NCBI GenBank assembly: GCA_021397835.1
Contig: JAJFZO010000882.1
Coordinates: forward strand, 744,001-808,000
Direction of reading: 5' to 3'
DNA length: 64,000 nucleotides
Source: Moringa oleifera
Taxonomy: Eukaryota; Streptophyta; Magnoliopsida; Brassicales; Moringaceae
Shown here: piece by piece, positions 1 to 11,406 of the stretch
Layout of the letters: every line of letters begins with the position of its first letter
How positions within the stretch are numbered: position 1 is the first letter of the stretch
Made by a program: the position numbers and the translations under genes
Notes under the pieces: model-generated
Seen by the model: only the letters and a program-made list of their open reading frames with translations
Databases searched by the model: none
Told to the model about the DNA's origin: nothing

Positions 1-722
1 ATTATAGGATGAGACGCGGTATATCTTGATGTTTTACACCCCAGGGGAGAGGCATACCCATAAAAAGGAACAGGCGGATGGTGCTGATGGTGAAACGGCG
101 ATGGCGGTGTCCCCGCCGGGTAGTACCACTGCACATGGTTCGCTGCTGGTGCTGACGTGGCCCTCGGTCCAACGTTGGATCCTGCAGTGATTTGCGTCTC
201 GAAAAATTAGACCTCATGAAGCTTGTATTGACGAAAATGCCATGCATCACGATTTTGTGTTTGTGTAGCTATTAACTAATTGTTTTATACCTTGTTGCTG
301 TGGAGGGGCGACTGTGGAGGACCTCGGGCGGCGAGCGCCAAGCGACGCCAGATTGCAGTTGGCGCGGCGGCCGTTGATGATCGGAGTAGGGTCCTCGCAA
401 GCCTTCTTAGCCGCTTCAGCCTCCTTAAACGTCACCTACGAATTACAGAAACCCGAGAAATAAGGCCAAAAAAAATTCACAAAAGCATATATGCTAGAAT
501 CCAGTGCAGGAGGTTTAGAGTGAAGTAGAAAGAACTTACGAAACCGTAGCCCTTGGATCTACCGGTGGCCTTATCGGAGATGATCACAGCCTCCAGGATC
601 TCGCCGTACTTCTCGAAGTGCTCTCTCATAACTTCTTTAGGAGTCTCCCACGCGAGCCCTCCGACAAACACTTTGGTCAATGTCGTGTCCCCAAACTGCC
701 CAACAATGTTGCTCATCGTCAT
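1..722 (-). CDS. ARP1-like: ARP1-type RNA-binding protein with one N-terminal RRM (3' end cut by window edge)
   Basis: Exons by splice motifs: 540-722, 291-435 and 1-181, the last running off the left edge. All joins are in frame (GT donors at 539 and 290; AG before 435 and 181). The first ATG is at 722; the upstream TTG codon is not a start. The RRM fills residues 13-90: RNP2 KVFVGGLA at 17-24 and RNP1 KGYGFVTF at 57-64, followed by the family signature IINGRRANCNLASLG. The tail is rich in Pro, His and Tyr (PFHHQHHPPVPFYGY), as in Arabidopsis ARP1 and the related RBM24/38-like plant proteins. By family it should bind RNA in nucleus or cytoplasm; ARP1 is ABA-regulated. The RRM call is very secure. 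The exact paralogue rests on the tail and on gene order. Confidence 0.9.
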
Positions 723-1010
723 CGCCAACGGTGCAATACCTCCGGAACAAGAAAAAGCACCGTTTCACTCAGCTCAAATAAAACCTTAATCCTTTTAAAA
801 CACCTCACTGTTTACAGAGCTAAGAACCTCAACAGTGAAAGTACAGAGAGAGAAAGAGAGAGAGAGAGAGAGGAGGTTTTGAAGGAGGAGAGGCGATGAG
901 GAGGAAGGGGTGATATAAGAGGCGCAGGAGAAAGAGAAAGTAGGGAATAAAAAAAATAAAGAAAACAACAGAGAGACAGAGAGGCGGACAGGTAAGACTT
1001 CGTTTGCTTA
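723..1010 (-). promoter_or_regulatory. Leader/promoter region of the ARP1-like gene with GA repeat
   Basis: Directly upstream of the ATG at 722. It holds an uninterrupted GA tract at about 845-873, which reads as CT on the coding strand, and further purine-rich sequence to about 980. A short CA repeat lies at 1027-1046. CT-rich leaders are common in plant regulatory genes. No clear TATA box was picked out. Confidence 0.5.
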
Positions 1011-1499
1011 GGCCTCATTATCAACGTGATCACACACACACACACGCAGTCCTCTCTCTCTCTCTTCCGTTTTCATCTTCCTTTAGTCCAACTGGGTGTA
1101 GTGTCTCTTGATTATGCTCCAATGCGTGCTGTTTTGTTTAATTCTTATGCTTTGCTCTGTTGTTTTAGCCAGTACCGCGTTACCGCGTTTAAGCGCGTGA
1201 AGATGGGGGAGTGCTCCTTGATGAGTGAAAAGTCCGTAGCACCCTCGTTTGAAAACAAAATAATTCCGCCCTTGCAGGACTAATCTTGTCCTTTTGCAAT
1301 ATGTCACTAGCTCTTCTTAATTAGATGTATTACAAGGATGACCCTTTCACCTTACTGAGTAATTTAATTAATCTTTGGTCCGCATGTCATTCATAATTAC
1401 TAAGAAAACCAATCATCTTTATAATTAATGTAAAATAAAAATAATCAAGACTAATAACTCATATATATACATATACATATGCATTGATGCTTAATTTTA

Positions 1500-1800
1500 T
1501 TTAAATTATTTTTAATAATTTTTTAATTTTTAACTGTATAAATTTTTAAAAAATATTTTTTAAATTTTTAAAATTTTTTAATATTCTTTTAGTAATGGTA
1601 AGTTAAATATTTTTTCACTATGAAAAATTTCAAGTTAAATTTTATCATAAAAGATTTTCATTTTGAATATCTTTAATTTTAAATTTTTTATTTGGTTTAA
1701 TTTGATCTAAATTAATATTTTAAAATTTATTTTAAAATTTAAAATAAAAAATTAATATTTATTTTAAAAAAGGATAAACCTGAGATTATAAATATTATAT
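1500..1800 (+). repeat. Partial copy (right half) of the AT-rich inverted-end repeat family
   Basis: Shares with the copies at 22.4 and 43.7 kb the ordered phrases 'caagttaaattttatcataaaagatttt', 'tttaattttaaatttttta' and 'tttaatttgatctaaattaat'. The left half is missing or decayed. Confidence 0.4.
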
Positions 1801-2754
1801 ATTTTGAAGTCTGTTGCTTTATCCTCCTTTATCTTAATTGTATATTTTGAAGTCTTAATTTTTCCTATTTATCTTTTAAAATTATTTATCACAATTTTTA
1901 AACACACTGGCCAAGCAATGAAATTACCTATTTATCTTTTCAAATTACTTTTCACATGTGTAAATTTCGTTTACCGAAAGTTAAAATTTTATGTAACTAA
2001 ACATGATTTTTTAAAAATAAAATAAAATATAAAGATTTAACTTATATTATAAATATTATATATACACACATCATTTTAAGAAGGGAGTACAGAGAATATT
2101 ACCAAAAAAAAAAAGTAGATACATGTCCTAAGTGATAACTAATTAAAAGCTTAACAGTTCGTTAGTAATACTTGGTAAATTTAGATAAGATATTTAATTT
2201 ATTGAAAAATTATCAACCATTTTTACAAAATTTATTATTACGTAGATATAAAATTACATTTAATTAATAAAATAAGTTTTATATTCAATATATTTTAATT
2301 TTAAATAAAATTTAAAAAATAAACATACTGCTTTATATTTTACATATCATGCATTGATTGGATTAATTGTGTGTATATATATATATGAATTTTAATTTTA
2401 TTTAATTTTGATTATTTTTTCAACCGTGTTATTCAAATCAAAATTTTGTAGAGTGAATTTTGACTTAAATATTTTAATTTTATTTAATTTAACTTATAAT
2501 GTAAATTTTAAAAAAATATTCAAAATTAAAAATTTTTAAAATTAATGTTGATGGGAACATTAACAGTAAAATTACTTTGATTTTTTATAACAGTTGATAT
2601 TTAAAAAAATAAAAATTATCTAATTGATCTAATTTTCAATTTTTAAATTTAAAAAAAGAATTAATTCAAGATTTTTGTATTTACCTTAAGTTTTAAGCTT
2701 TTTTTTGAAATATAAATATTTATTACCTTTGATTTATTTGTTATTGGTTGAATT

Positions 2755-2945
2755 AGGGAGGCGTTGGTTCCACGTGCTGAGTAGGCGTGTAGGACAGCAG
2801 AAGTGGAGAAGCACAAATGCACGTTACCAAGAGACAGCTTAAAAGCCGTACGTTAGATGGGAGTGGGGACCCACAAAAGGTAACGGAATTTTAACGTACC
2901 CAAAAGACGACGTGCAATCCTATGAATTTATACCTTAAAAAAATT
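2755..2945. promoter_or_regulatory. GC-richer island with ACGT-core motifs
   Basis: A sharp island of ordinary composition inside AT-rich DNA. It carries a perfect G-box CACGTG at 2771-2776 and further ACGT cores near 2820, 2849, 2895 and 2910. It lies about 2 kb upstream of the ARP1-like start. Regulatory function is inferred only from motif clustering. Confidence 0.3.
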
Positions 2946-3799
2946 TTATTTTTATTTTTATTTCTCTGTCACGACACGGCCGGTCGTTTTTGGACGATGC
3001 CCACGGATAGGACTAGTCGTTTTGGGGGCTCTCTTGTCTACAACGGGAAATGATCCCCTGCAATGAGTCTCACACACTGAGCCATGCAACTGCATATATG
3101 AATGCCCTTTTTTTCCGGGTATGACCAATTTTTCACACTACAAGTTAAATTTTTTAGTTTACCTCATTTAAAATTTTAATGATATTTTTAAATTTTTATC
3201 TTCAATTTAAAATATTTTAAAACATATTAATAAAAATAATCATGAATAAATATTCAAATTAACACAAAAAACAAAATTTTATGAATAGTAACTTTCTAAT
3301 ATTAAATATTTAAATTTTTTATAAAAATTATTCAAAATTTAAAAATTAATTCAAAATAAAACATAACTTTATTTATACAATTTTTAAAAATTTTAGTAAT
3401 AAAAATATATTTAATTTTATTACAATAATTTAAATTATAATTAATAATTTAAATTATTTTTTTATATACTTCGAAGTTGAAAGTAAAAATTAAAAGAGGT
3501 AATATTTTTTTAGGGTTTTAAATGATATTTATTTTATTTAAAAAATTATTAATTATTTTATTAAAAATTTAATTATTTATTTATTAGAAAATGTATTTAA
3601 AAATTAGAATACCTTACTTTAAAATATCTCTTATTTTTATCCTTTTGTTTGTTTTGTGTTAAAAAATGACGTAAAAACCCTCACTTTCTCTTAATTCAAC
3701 CATGCAGTGAATAAACAAAGTTGCCAATTACTAATTAACCGCTTGTTCAAATATTTTACTTCTGTAATCTCAAAAATTTGTCAATTTAAATTACTTTCG

Positions 3800-4140
3800 A
3801 GGAGAGAGGGATTCTTGGTGACGTGGCGCGATGTGATTGATTGTCGCAAACTAACTTTGGAAGGTAGCGGAGCGTTAGATAATAGTTGGCGGGACTGTTC
3901 AAAACCAACAGAAAGGGTCAAAGTCAGATACGACTGATGTGCATCAGGCTCCTGGCAGACACCTATTTCTCCTGCGAAGATCACGTGGACCCACTGTTAG
4001 TCGGCGTGGCTTGGGCCCACTATGACGTGGATTAGTTGATGAATCATCAATCATCATCGTCGTCTTCCGTAGTGCTGCATGTACACCAAGAATGCTTAGC
4101 TGTCTATCCCACTGGTTATTTTAGATTCTTGAAGGTAATG
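3800..4140. promoter_or_regulatory. Second GC-richer island with repeated ACGTGG motifs
   Basis: Contains gtgACGTGGcg near 3820, tcACGTGGac near 3982 and tgACGTGGat near 4024, which are ABRE-like on one strand or the other. A 76-codon open frame at 3707-3937 resembles nothing I recognise and is treated as chance. It could be a distal control region or a remnant of an old insertion. Confidence 0.3.
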
Positions 4141-4289
4141 CTTAGCTGTTTGTAACTCCACCATTAGAAAATTGACAAAAGTCAAAGAATAATCCTAATT
4201 GGTGATTGCTAGCAAATGGTTTGTTCTCATGTGATCATGTTTAAGTGTGATGATTATCTCCCATGAAAATAATTGCAATTAAAAATTGA

Positions 4290-4543
4290 ATGTTCTGTAT
4301 TTTAATAAAAAATAATTTAATTATAATTATAATTTATAGTTTTTATAATCAAAATTTATATATTTTATTTTATTAAATAAATAATTTTAATATTTAAAAA
4401 ATGATAAATTAAATTTTATTAAAATATCTAAAAGATGATTCAAATAAAATTTATATTTTATTTCGAATCATACTTCAATTTCTATCAATTTTGACTTCTC
4501 AGTTATTTTTATAAAAGATTTAAAATTTTGATCGCGTGAACTA

Positions 4544-4574
<31 letters not shown>

Positions 4575-4765
4575 GCATTTAAGAATTTTTAATTTTTTTT
4601 GTGGTAAATTAGATATTTTTTTGATATATGAAAATTTTTAAATTAAATTTATTGTATAAAATCCTCATTTTATATCTCTAATTTTTAAATTTTTATTTGA
4701 TTTAATTTAAATTAAATTAATAAATTAAAATTTAATTTATCAATTTAAACACTGTAATTTGAGAA
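4290..4765 (+). repeat. AT-rich inverted-end repeat, copy
   Basis: Contains the left-half phrase 'ttaaaatatctaaaagatgattcaaataaaattta', the central 'agttatttttataaaagatttaaaattttgat' and the right-end phrase 'tttaatttaaattaaattaataaattaaaattt'. The last is close to the reverse complement of the left end of other copies. A TA microsatellite interrupts it near 4545. Confidence 0.5.
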
Positions 4766-6984
4766 AGCAAATCTCGAATTTATCCATTTAGTTATAAGGC
4801 TAAAATGTCATCATATTAAGAACTTACATTAAAAAAAAAAAAGCATTGTGAAATAATAACAACAATGTTATTTTAATTTTACATGTTACAAATATTATTA
4901 AATTGTTCTCAAATTTTGTTACCCATTGGCTGATTGATTTAGGGTAACTAAGAATTATGACTATTTTTATTAAATTATAAGTTGTTAAACTCTATCTCAA
5001 TTTTTAATGACTAAATATTTAATATTGTAAAATATACAGTAATTTGAATTTACCAAAGAAATGATCAATTTGTTATACCAATTGATATTAATTATATTTT
5101 AAATTATATTCTAAAAAAAAAGAGAATTTTTGAATGCTAAAACATTTTTATAAATTTTTAAAATTTTTAATAATAGAACATTTTAAAAGAAAACAGATTT
5201 TTAAATTTTTTTATGATGATAACTTTAATATTTGTTTACATTTATAAAATAGGATCGTTTTGTTATATCCAAATGGATGTTAACTATACTTCAAATTTGA
5301 AATTTTTTTGTTTTCCCATTTTGTAATTACTTTTATATTTCGTTGAAGTAAATCATAAAAAACAAAACCCCAATTGGTAACTAAGTGATTTCTTTGATGA
5401 ATTAGTTCAAGAGAATGTAAGAATGACTTTGTTGATTGCTGTGAACTTTATGATGAAGTGGGGAATCAGTTTGTTGTTTTGGATTGCTTGCCCACACCCC
5501 CACCCCCCATGTGACATTCATAGATGTGTCTCCAATAAAATTAATGGCATGAATCAAGGGGATCCAATCGCCTAAATTACCGGCTGATTTGGGTCTTAAT
5601 TAATTGACAAATTTGCTTGATGGGTTAGGTGATAAAACGATGCCATTTTCTTTCCCAATGTTCTTGTAATTCTCATGTTCATGATAGCAACATTTTCCAA
5701 ATTTCGGATATTTAAATATAATTTTTACTTATCTTATTTAAAGTGAAAATGACATTTTTCTAGTATGTCGAAATATGATTAATCAAAAAAATCAATGTTA
5801 GTGAAGATAAGCTTTGTCTTTGTCTGCATTGTTTCATTAATTATTCTTGATATATTATTTGATTTTATCTTACGATAATATATGTAAACATCATATTGGT
5901 TTGATCAGTATCATATTGTAAATATTGTTTGTTATGATATTATTATTTTTCTATCTTAATTGTCAGAAATATTATCTTTTATAATTATTTTACTCTGAAA
6001 TAAATTTATAATAATTAAGAAATCTAGTGCCATGTATTATTTAATAATATTGTTTCAAAAAGTTATAAAATTTAAAAATTTAGCTCATCTATCATCATAT
6101 AATGATTATAATTAATACCACAAAAATAGTTTTTTTAAATAATGCTAATTATTGGAGGTCTTAAAAGGAAGGGGGAGAAGAAGACAAAGTAGGTGTTAGT
6201 ACTAAGTGAGAAAACTCAACCCATACATATATCATAGTATTGTTTTTACAATGTTCTTGAGATGTCATCATAATGGCAATATGGCTAGATGGACAAATAT
6301 GGTAGCCTTCACATAGTGGAGGGAATGGGCCACTTGAATTTCAATATATAGTTTTAGCTTCGTAGTGTTCATATCATTAATTTTTGTAAAAATATATATT
6401 TGAATTATTAAATGATATTAATAAAAAGTAATTATTTCCAAATTTTTCATTTTTAAAATTTTATAATAATCATTAAAGTTTAAAATTAGATGATATTCAA
6501 AAAACTATCAAATATGAAATAAAAATTCTCTCTTGATTTAAATTTTGTCACGTTTCTAAAGTAATATTGGCACATACAATAAAATAAATTATTATTTTAA
6601 AAAATTAATAAGATTTTGAAAGGGTATGTTTTTCCATGCATTTGACCCATTGGAGAGGATAAAGATAAACTTAGCAAATATTATAAAAAAAGTGTATGAT
6701 CACATATAATTAGACTCATAATTTAAAAATAATTTTATCAAATCAAAATGTAAAATCTTAATATTTCATACACTTGTAGAAATATATTAAAATCGTATCG
6801 AGTGAAAAAGCTTTCAACGTTAAGTTTTATTAAAAAATATTTCAAAAATCAAATTATATTTATATATTATAAGAACCATAAAATATCATAATGTGACATA
6901 ATTATATAATAAAATAATTAATAAATAGTTTAATATGATATATTTAAGTAAATATTATTTAAAGTTATAAGTTTTACTCTCTCT

Positions 6985-7445
6985 TCTTAATCGAACCCTA
7001 ATTTTTAAAATATATTCAAACAAATTTTTATTTATTAATTTTATCTAAATTGAATATTTACTCTAAATGATTATAAAAAATAAATGATTTTCATTGTTAA
7101 AAATGATTAAAAATCACTCAAATAAATTTTATATTTTGTTTTAATTTTATTTTTTAAATTTAAAATTTTTTAACTAATTAGTTATTTTTTTGAATTTTTT
7201 AAAATTTTAATAGTGTATATATATATTTTTTTAAAACTTAAAAAATTTAAAATTTTATAATAATAACTTAAATATTTTATTTTATCTGTAAGAAATTATA
7301 AATCAAAATCTATTTAAAAATATCTTTAATATAAATATTTTTAATGTTTAAAATTTTAAATAAAATTTAATTAAAATAAAATTAAAATATTAAAATTTGG
7401 TTGGTATAAATTTGATTGGAAATGAATAGTAAAATTTAAAATTTA
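6985..7445 (+). repeat. AT-rich inverted-end repeat, well preserved copy
   Basis: The left end reads 'caaacaaatttttatttattaattttatctaaattgaa'. The middle reads 'aaaatcactcaaataaattttatattttg' then 'ttttttaactaattagttattttttt'. The right end includes 'taaattttaaataaaatttaattaaaataaaattaaaatattaaaatttgg'. The same order of phrases occurs near 22.4, 42.7 and 43.7 kb. Confidence 0.55.
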
Positions 7446-8289
7446 AAATAATATTTATCTTATACATTTTTTTTAATATAATATGTACATGGAATGGAAG
7501 GAGGGAGATGGGACGCATAGGGCCTAAACTTTTGCCTTGGAGATAGTGGCAATTGTAAAGAAGAAGAAGAAGAAGAAGAAGAAGAAGGCAGTCAAAGCTG
7601 AGGGATTGACCGTCAAGGACACTAATACACCTCAGCAAATCGAAACGTTCGCTGCCCCACTTGCACTATGACAGACTATCATACATCATTACTACTTAAG
7701 GCTACTCCTCCACTGGTGCGTGAAGTGCACGATTCAAAATATCTATATTATATTGTATTTTTTTTCTAAAAATAAATGTAGTCCATAATGTAGATATGGC
7801 TTCTTCTAGGCAAATCTGAACATTCTACTGAGTTAATGTTTAATCCGAACTTTTGGGTTTTCATGGAAATATTTATTGGAAAATAGTAAAATTTATGAGT
7901 CAGCTTTTACTATTTTAACAGGTTTGACAGCTAATTTTATGAAGGATTGATAATATGGTTTAAAAAATGTATATTTTAATTTTAAAAAACAAGTGTTGGA
8001 AATTTTTTTTAAAAAAATTTAATTAAAAATTTACTTCAACATAAAAGTGTAATCTTCAAACTAATACTCTACATTGTATCATATAATTTTTTTTATAAAT
8101 TTTATATTTTGGGCATTTTATAATAATTTTTTTATAATTTTTTCCCCGATTATCATTGCAAATATGTTTTAAAACTATAAAAGTTTTATTATGAAATATT
8201 TTTAAAAATAATAGCATTTTAAAAAATAAAACAACATTAGTTATGACCAAATAAAATAATGACAATCATTTAACATTATATAACATACT

Positions 8290-8730
8290 CTAAAATGAAG
8301 ATGACGTATTATGACATTCATAGGAAGCGCGTGTGATGACAGCCGAGTTAAAAGGACGGTGAGTGCATCGGAAGAAGAGAATAAATGAGGATGGTGTGGC
8401 TGTGGCTCTCTGTCTCTCATAGCAAAAGCACTTCGGGTTCAGCAAACACAGGGGCACGTGAGGGAGCCCAGATGTACTGAATCGCTTTCTCTGCAAATGC
8501 AACGTGGCCAGCTGTATGCCAGAATGGGCATTTTCGTAAATAAAAAAATGCTTTGACCACCAGAGGACCCTGCAACCGCAAGTATATGAAAATAAAACAA
8601 AATAAAAATAAAAAAGTAACATAAAATAATAAAAAAATAATAGTAAGTTGAGGGCTGAATGAGGGGTTAGTGGAGTGAGCTGTAGCCATTGAAGGTGTGA
8701 GTTGGCAAAAGCAGACTCACCTGTCATCAC
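8290..8730 (-). other. Possible short spliced transcript of unknown nature
   Basis: An isolated stretch of ordinary base composition on the minus strand contains a strong pair of splice motifs: donor CAG|GTGAGT at 8720 and acceptor ttgcggttgcag at 8570, which would remove 151 bp. Joined, they give an open frame starting at 8727 of about 53 codons, ending in a Cys-rich tail (CICRES...CPCVC). I recognise no family. It may be a small peptide gene, a non-coding RNA, or chance. Confidence 0.2.
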
Positions 8731-8739
8731 TTAACATGA

Positions 8740-9585
8740 TCATTCTATTATTATACACCTAAAAAGTTTACATATACCTGTGTATAAAAATACGTACACC
8801 AAGAAAGAGGTAATAATTACATTCTACATAATATTATCATTGTACATTAAAGAGCTTCAATCATCTTATGCCCAAGAAAAAACAAATTTTTATAATTTAT
8901 TGATATTAGTTTACCAAAAACATGACTAAACACTTTCTTGCTACAGTGAAAAAATTTAACAAAAAAATTTGAATAATTAATAGACTCTTCAATTATAAAG
9001 AATGTTTGAAATCAACAAGAGGTAAATTCAACTATCATACCATTCCTTGCCATAAGATCTCATAACATCAGAATTCTTCATTGATTTAATTTATAATATA
9101 TGTATTTTAAAAATATTAATATACAATAAATTAATAAAATAAAATATAAAATTCTTTTAAAACTTTAAAAAATACTTTTTCTTCAAACACTTCTTAGATT
9201 TCAAAACAAACATCAATCAAATCAACACATCTTGATCAGGATTTTATTTATTTATTTATTGATATTTTTTAAATTACTATAATAAATTAATTTTTCTATT
9301 TTTTATATAATAATCAACATCAATGAAATGAACATAAATCAAATCAGTAAAAAAAATTTAAACGTGAATTTTTAGGAGAGGCAAAGCTAGGCTACTTTAA
9401 AAGCATTTTTGAGAACCTAAGATAAGGGTTTTTGCCATATTAAGATAAAAAGGAAGGAAAAAGGAAAGAAATCCATGACTTGATTCATGGCAGAGAGGTG
9501 TCTTGATGCCTTTTTCTGATCATTGTTAGTAAATATAATTTGATGGGGAGGGGGCATTGTCTACTGGCAATAAGAGCAGAGAAGC

Positions 9586-9627
<42 letters not shown>

Positions 9628-11000
9628 AGAGAGAGGGGGGGGTTGATGGTGGGTTGAGCTGGCTTGCTGGTGCGGGCAAGAAATGATGGTCACGTCGTGT
9701 GTGCGAGGGGAACACATTACTACATTGGACACCTACACAGTACACAGACATATTCTACAATCTCCCTGCCCCCCAATTCTTTGCACAGAGTCTTGAGAGA
9801 CCGATAAGAGGCCAGAATATCAAACATGATAGTGGCCACGTTACTCTCTCCTGTTTCCATTATCACGCATCACGTGCTACTTGGATGCGTGTCCTTGTGT
9901 GAGTGTGAGAGTGTGTGTGTGTGTGGATGTAGACACAATCGGGCACAAACCTGGCACCTTAATGGCTTGTTCTCGAGTGTGGTGTGCTTGTCCACAATCA
10001 TTTATGACGGTAGGCCTTGTGGGTACAGAAACAACACTTGGAAGAAGAACAACCGATGGCGTAACCTGGTGCCTTTCCACATTCGGCTGAAACATTGACT
10101 ATTAGCTCCATCAATCTTCACTGTACTTGGAAAGCTTGAAAGAGATGTTATAGAGACAATTCCACTCAATCTCAAAACTAAACGGGAGGGGCATACCATT
10201 CAAGTATACTTCCATGCTGAGCCAGCCACCCGAATCACTTCTCTTCGTTCAACGTTTCTCCTACCTTAGAGCAAAATGCACTCGTTTCTCAGTTTGTCTA
10301 CTTTTGCTCAGCTATCTTCTTAGAGTTTCATTTCAACTACTCAATTCATATGCGATTAGTCAGCACATCTGCATCCTCATGTACCGTGACCAAGACCTAC
10401 ATTGTTCAGCATATTCCAACCAGAAAAGATAAAAACGATCGCCAGAGGCCTCCGTTGTGGTGACCTTGGTTGGCTGCAGACTCTTTTAATAAGCCATGCA
10501 ATAGCAAAAGGGTGAAATTATTATCAATCATGATTCAAGTAACAGTTTCTGGGGGAAAGGATTAAAATGGGTTCAGCCAACCTGAACATAAGACCAGTTA
10601 TACACACTCCAACCTGCTTATCACTGCTAAAAGGGTTAGTATTCTGCAACAACATAAAATATCCATGCAATTACAGAAACCCAAAATCCAAATCAGCATG
10701 AAATTTTTTGTATTTATGGTCAATGCACCCTTTCCAGATGTTAGGGATTAAGAAGTATCAATTCAAGAGAAACCTGTCCCATAACCAGTGTCTGCTTTCT
10801 AAACCCTTGCTTCTAGTTATTTAACCTTCTAATAATAAGCCCATCAAGTTTCATATAAAAGTACATAAAACTGCTCCCTCACACTGGAATTCTCAAAACA
10901 CCAGTTGGCAAGCAGAAAAGACAAATCAATTGAGAAACGGTAATCCTCTCTAGTGTAGTGAAGGTCAAATCCCAATCAGCTATTGTCGAAATAATGTTGT
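8740..11000. other. Gap with GA/G-run tract; no supported gene
   Basis: It holds a GA repeat running into G-runs at about 9588-9645 and a TG repeat near 9903-9925. From about 10,440 the sequence takes on intron- or UTR-like composition toward the NF-YB stop codon, so a long or spliced NF-YB 3' UTR may reach into it. Several short open frames lie on both strands at 9485-10,430, overlap one another and resemble nothing known. Confidence 0.5.
9588..9645. repeat. GA microsatellite followed by G-runs
   Basis: About 16 GA units followed by runs of 8-9 G separated by short GA spacers. Four or more G-tracts within about 50 bp could form a G-quadruplex on the plus strand. Confidence 0.7.
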
Positions 11001-11406
11001 GGCAGATCCTCAAAATGCCTGTACATGGAATGAGAAGAAAGACCAGAAAACAATATTCACATATACACTAAGTCATATAATCACCAGTCCTTACTTATAA
11101 TAGACAGGAAAAGAGTGATTAAGAATTATCATCCACATAAGTTTCAGCCTCCTTGAAATGGTTAGAAAATTCTATATTTAATGAAAACCATTTACATCAC
11201 TACTATTACAGCTTAACCTTACTTGCTTATGAGGGCACTACATAATCCAAACCACCCCCGCAATTAACAAAAACAAAAACCCCAACAATATATAGCATTT
11301 TTAATTAAATCATATAGATCCATTTGAAAGATGCTATATGTGTTGAAACTAAACAATTATACCAGCCCTAAGAGTCATAAAATTGATGGAAGGGAAACTA
11401 GAATCC

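Larger units (their letters stand above)
1300..8280. other. AT-rich gap with no supported gene
   Basis: No open frame resembles a protein and no splice-consistent model was found. Three kinds of sequence alternate: very AT-rich stretches that repeat shared phrases (annotated separately), simple repeats (TA at about 4545-4565, AAG on the plus strand at about 7560-7587), and islands of ordinary base composition at about 2755-2945, 3800-4140 and 5400-5660. The islands contain several ACGT-core motifs. Confidence 0.6.

Noticed and set aside
2804..2824. Resemblance to miR164 (TGGAGAAGCA...GCACGT)
   Set aside because: Only the first ten bases match. The rest diverges and no hairpin partner lies within a few hundred bases.
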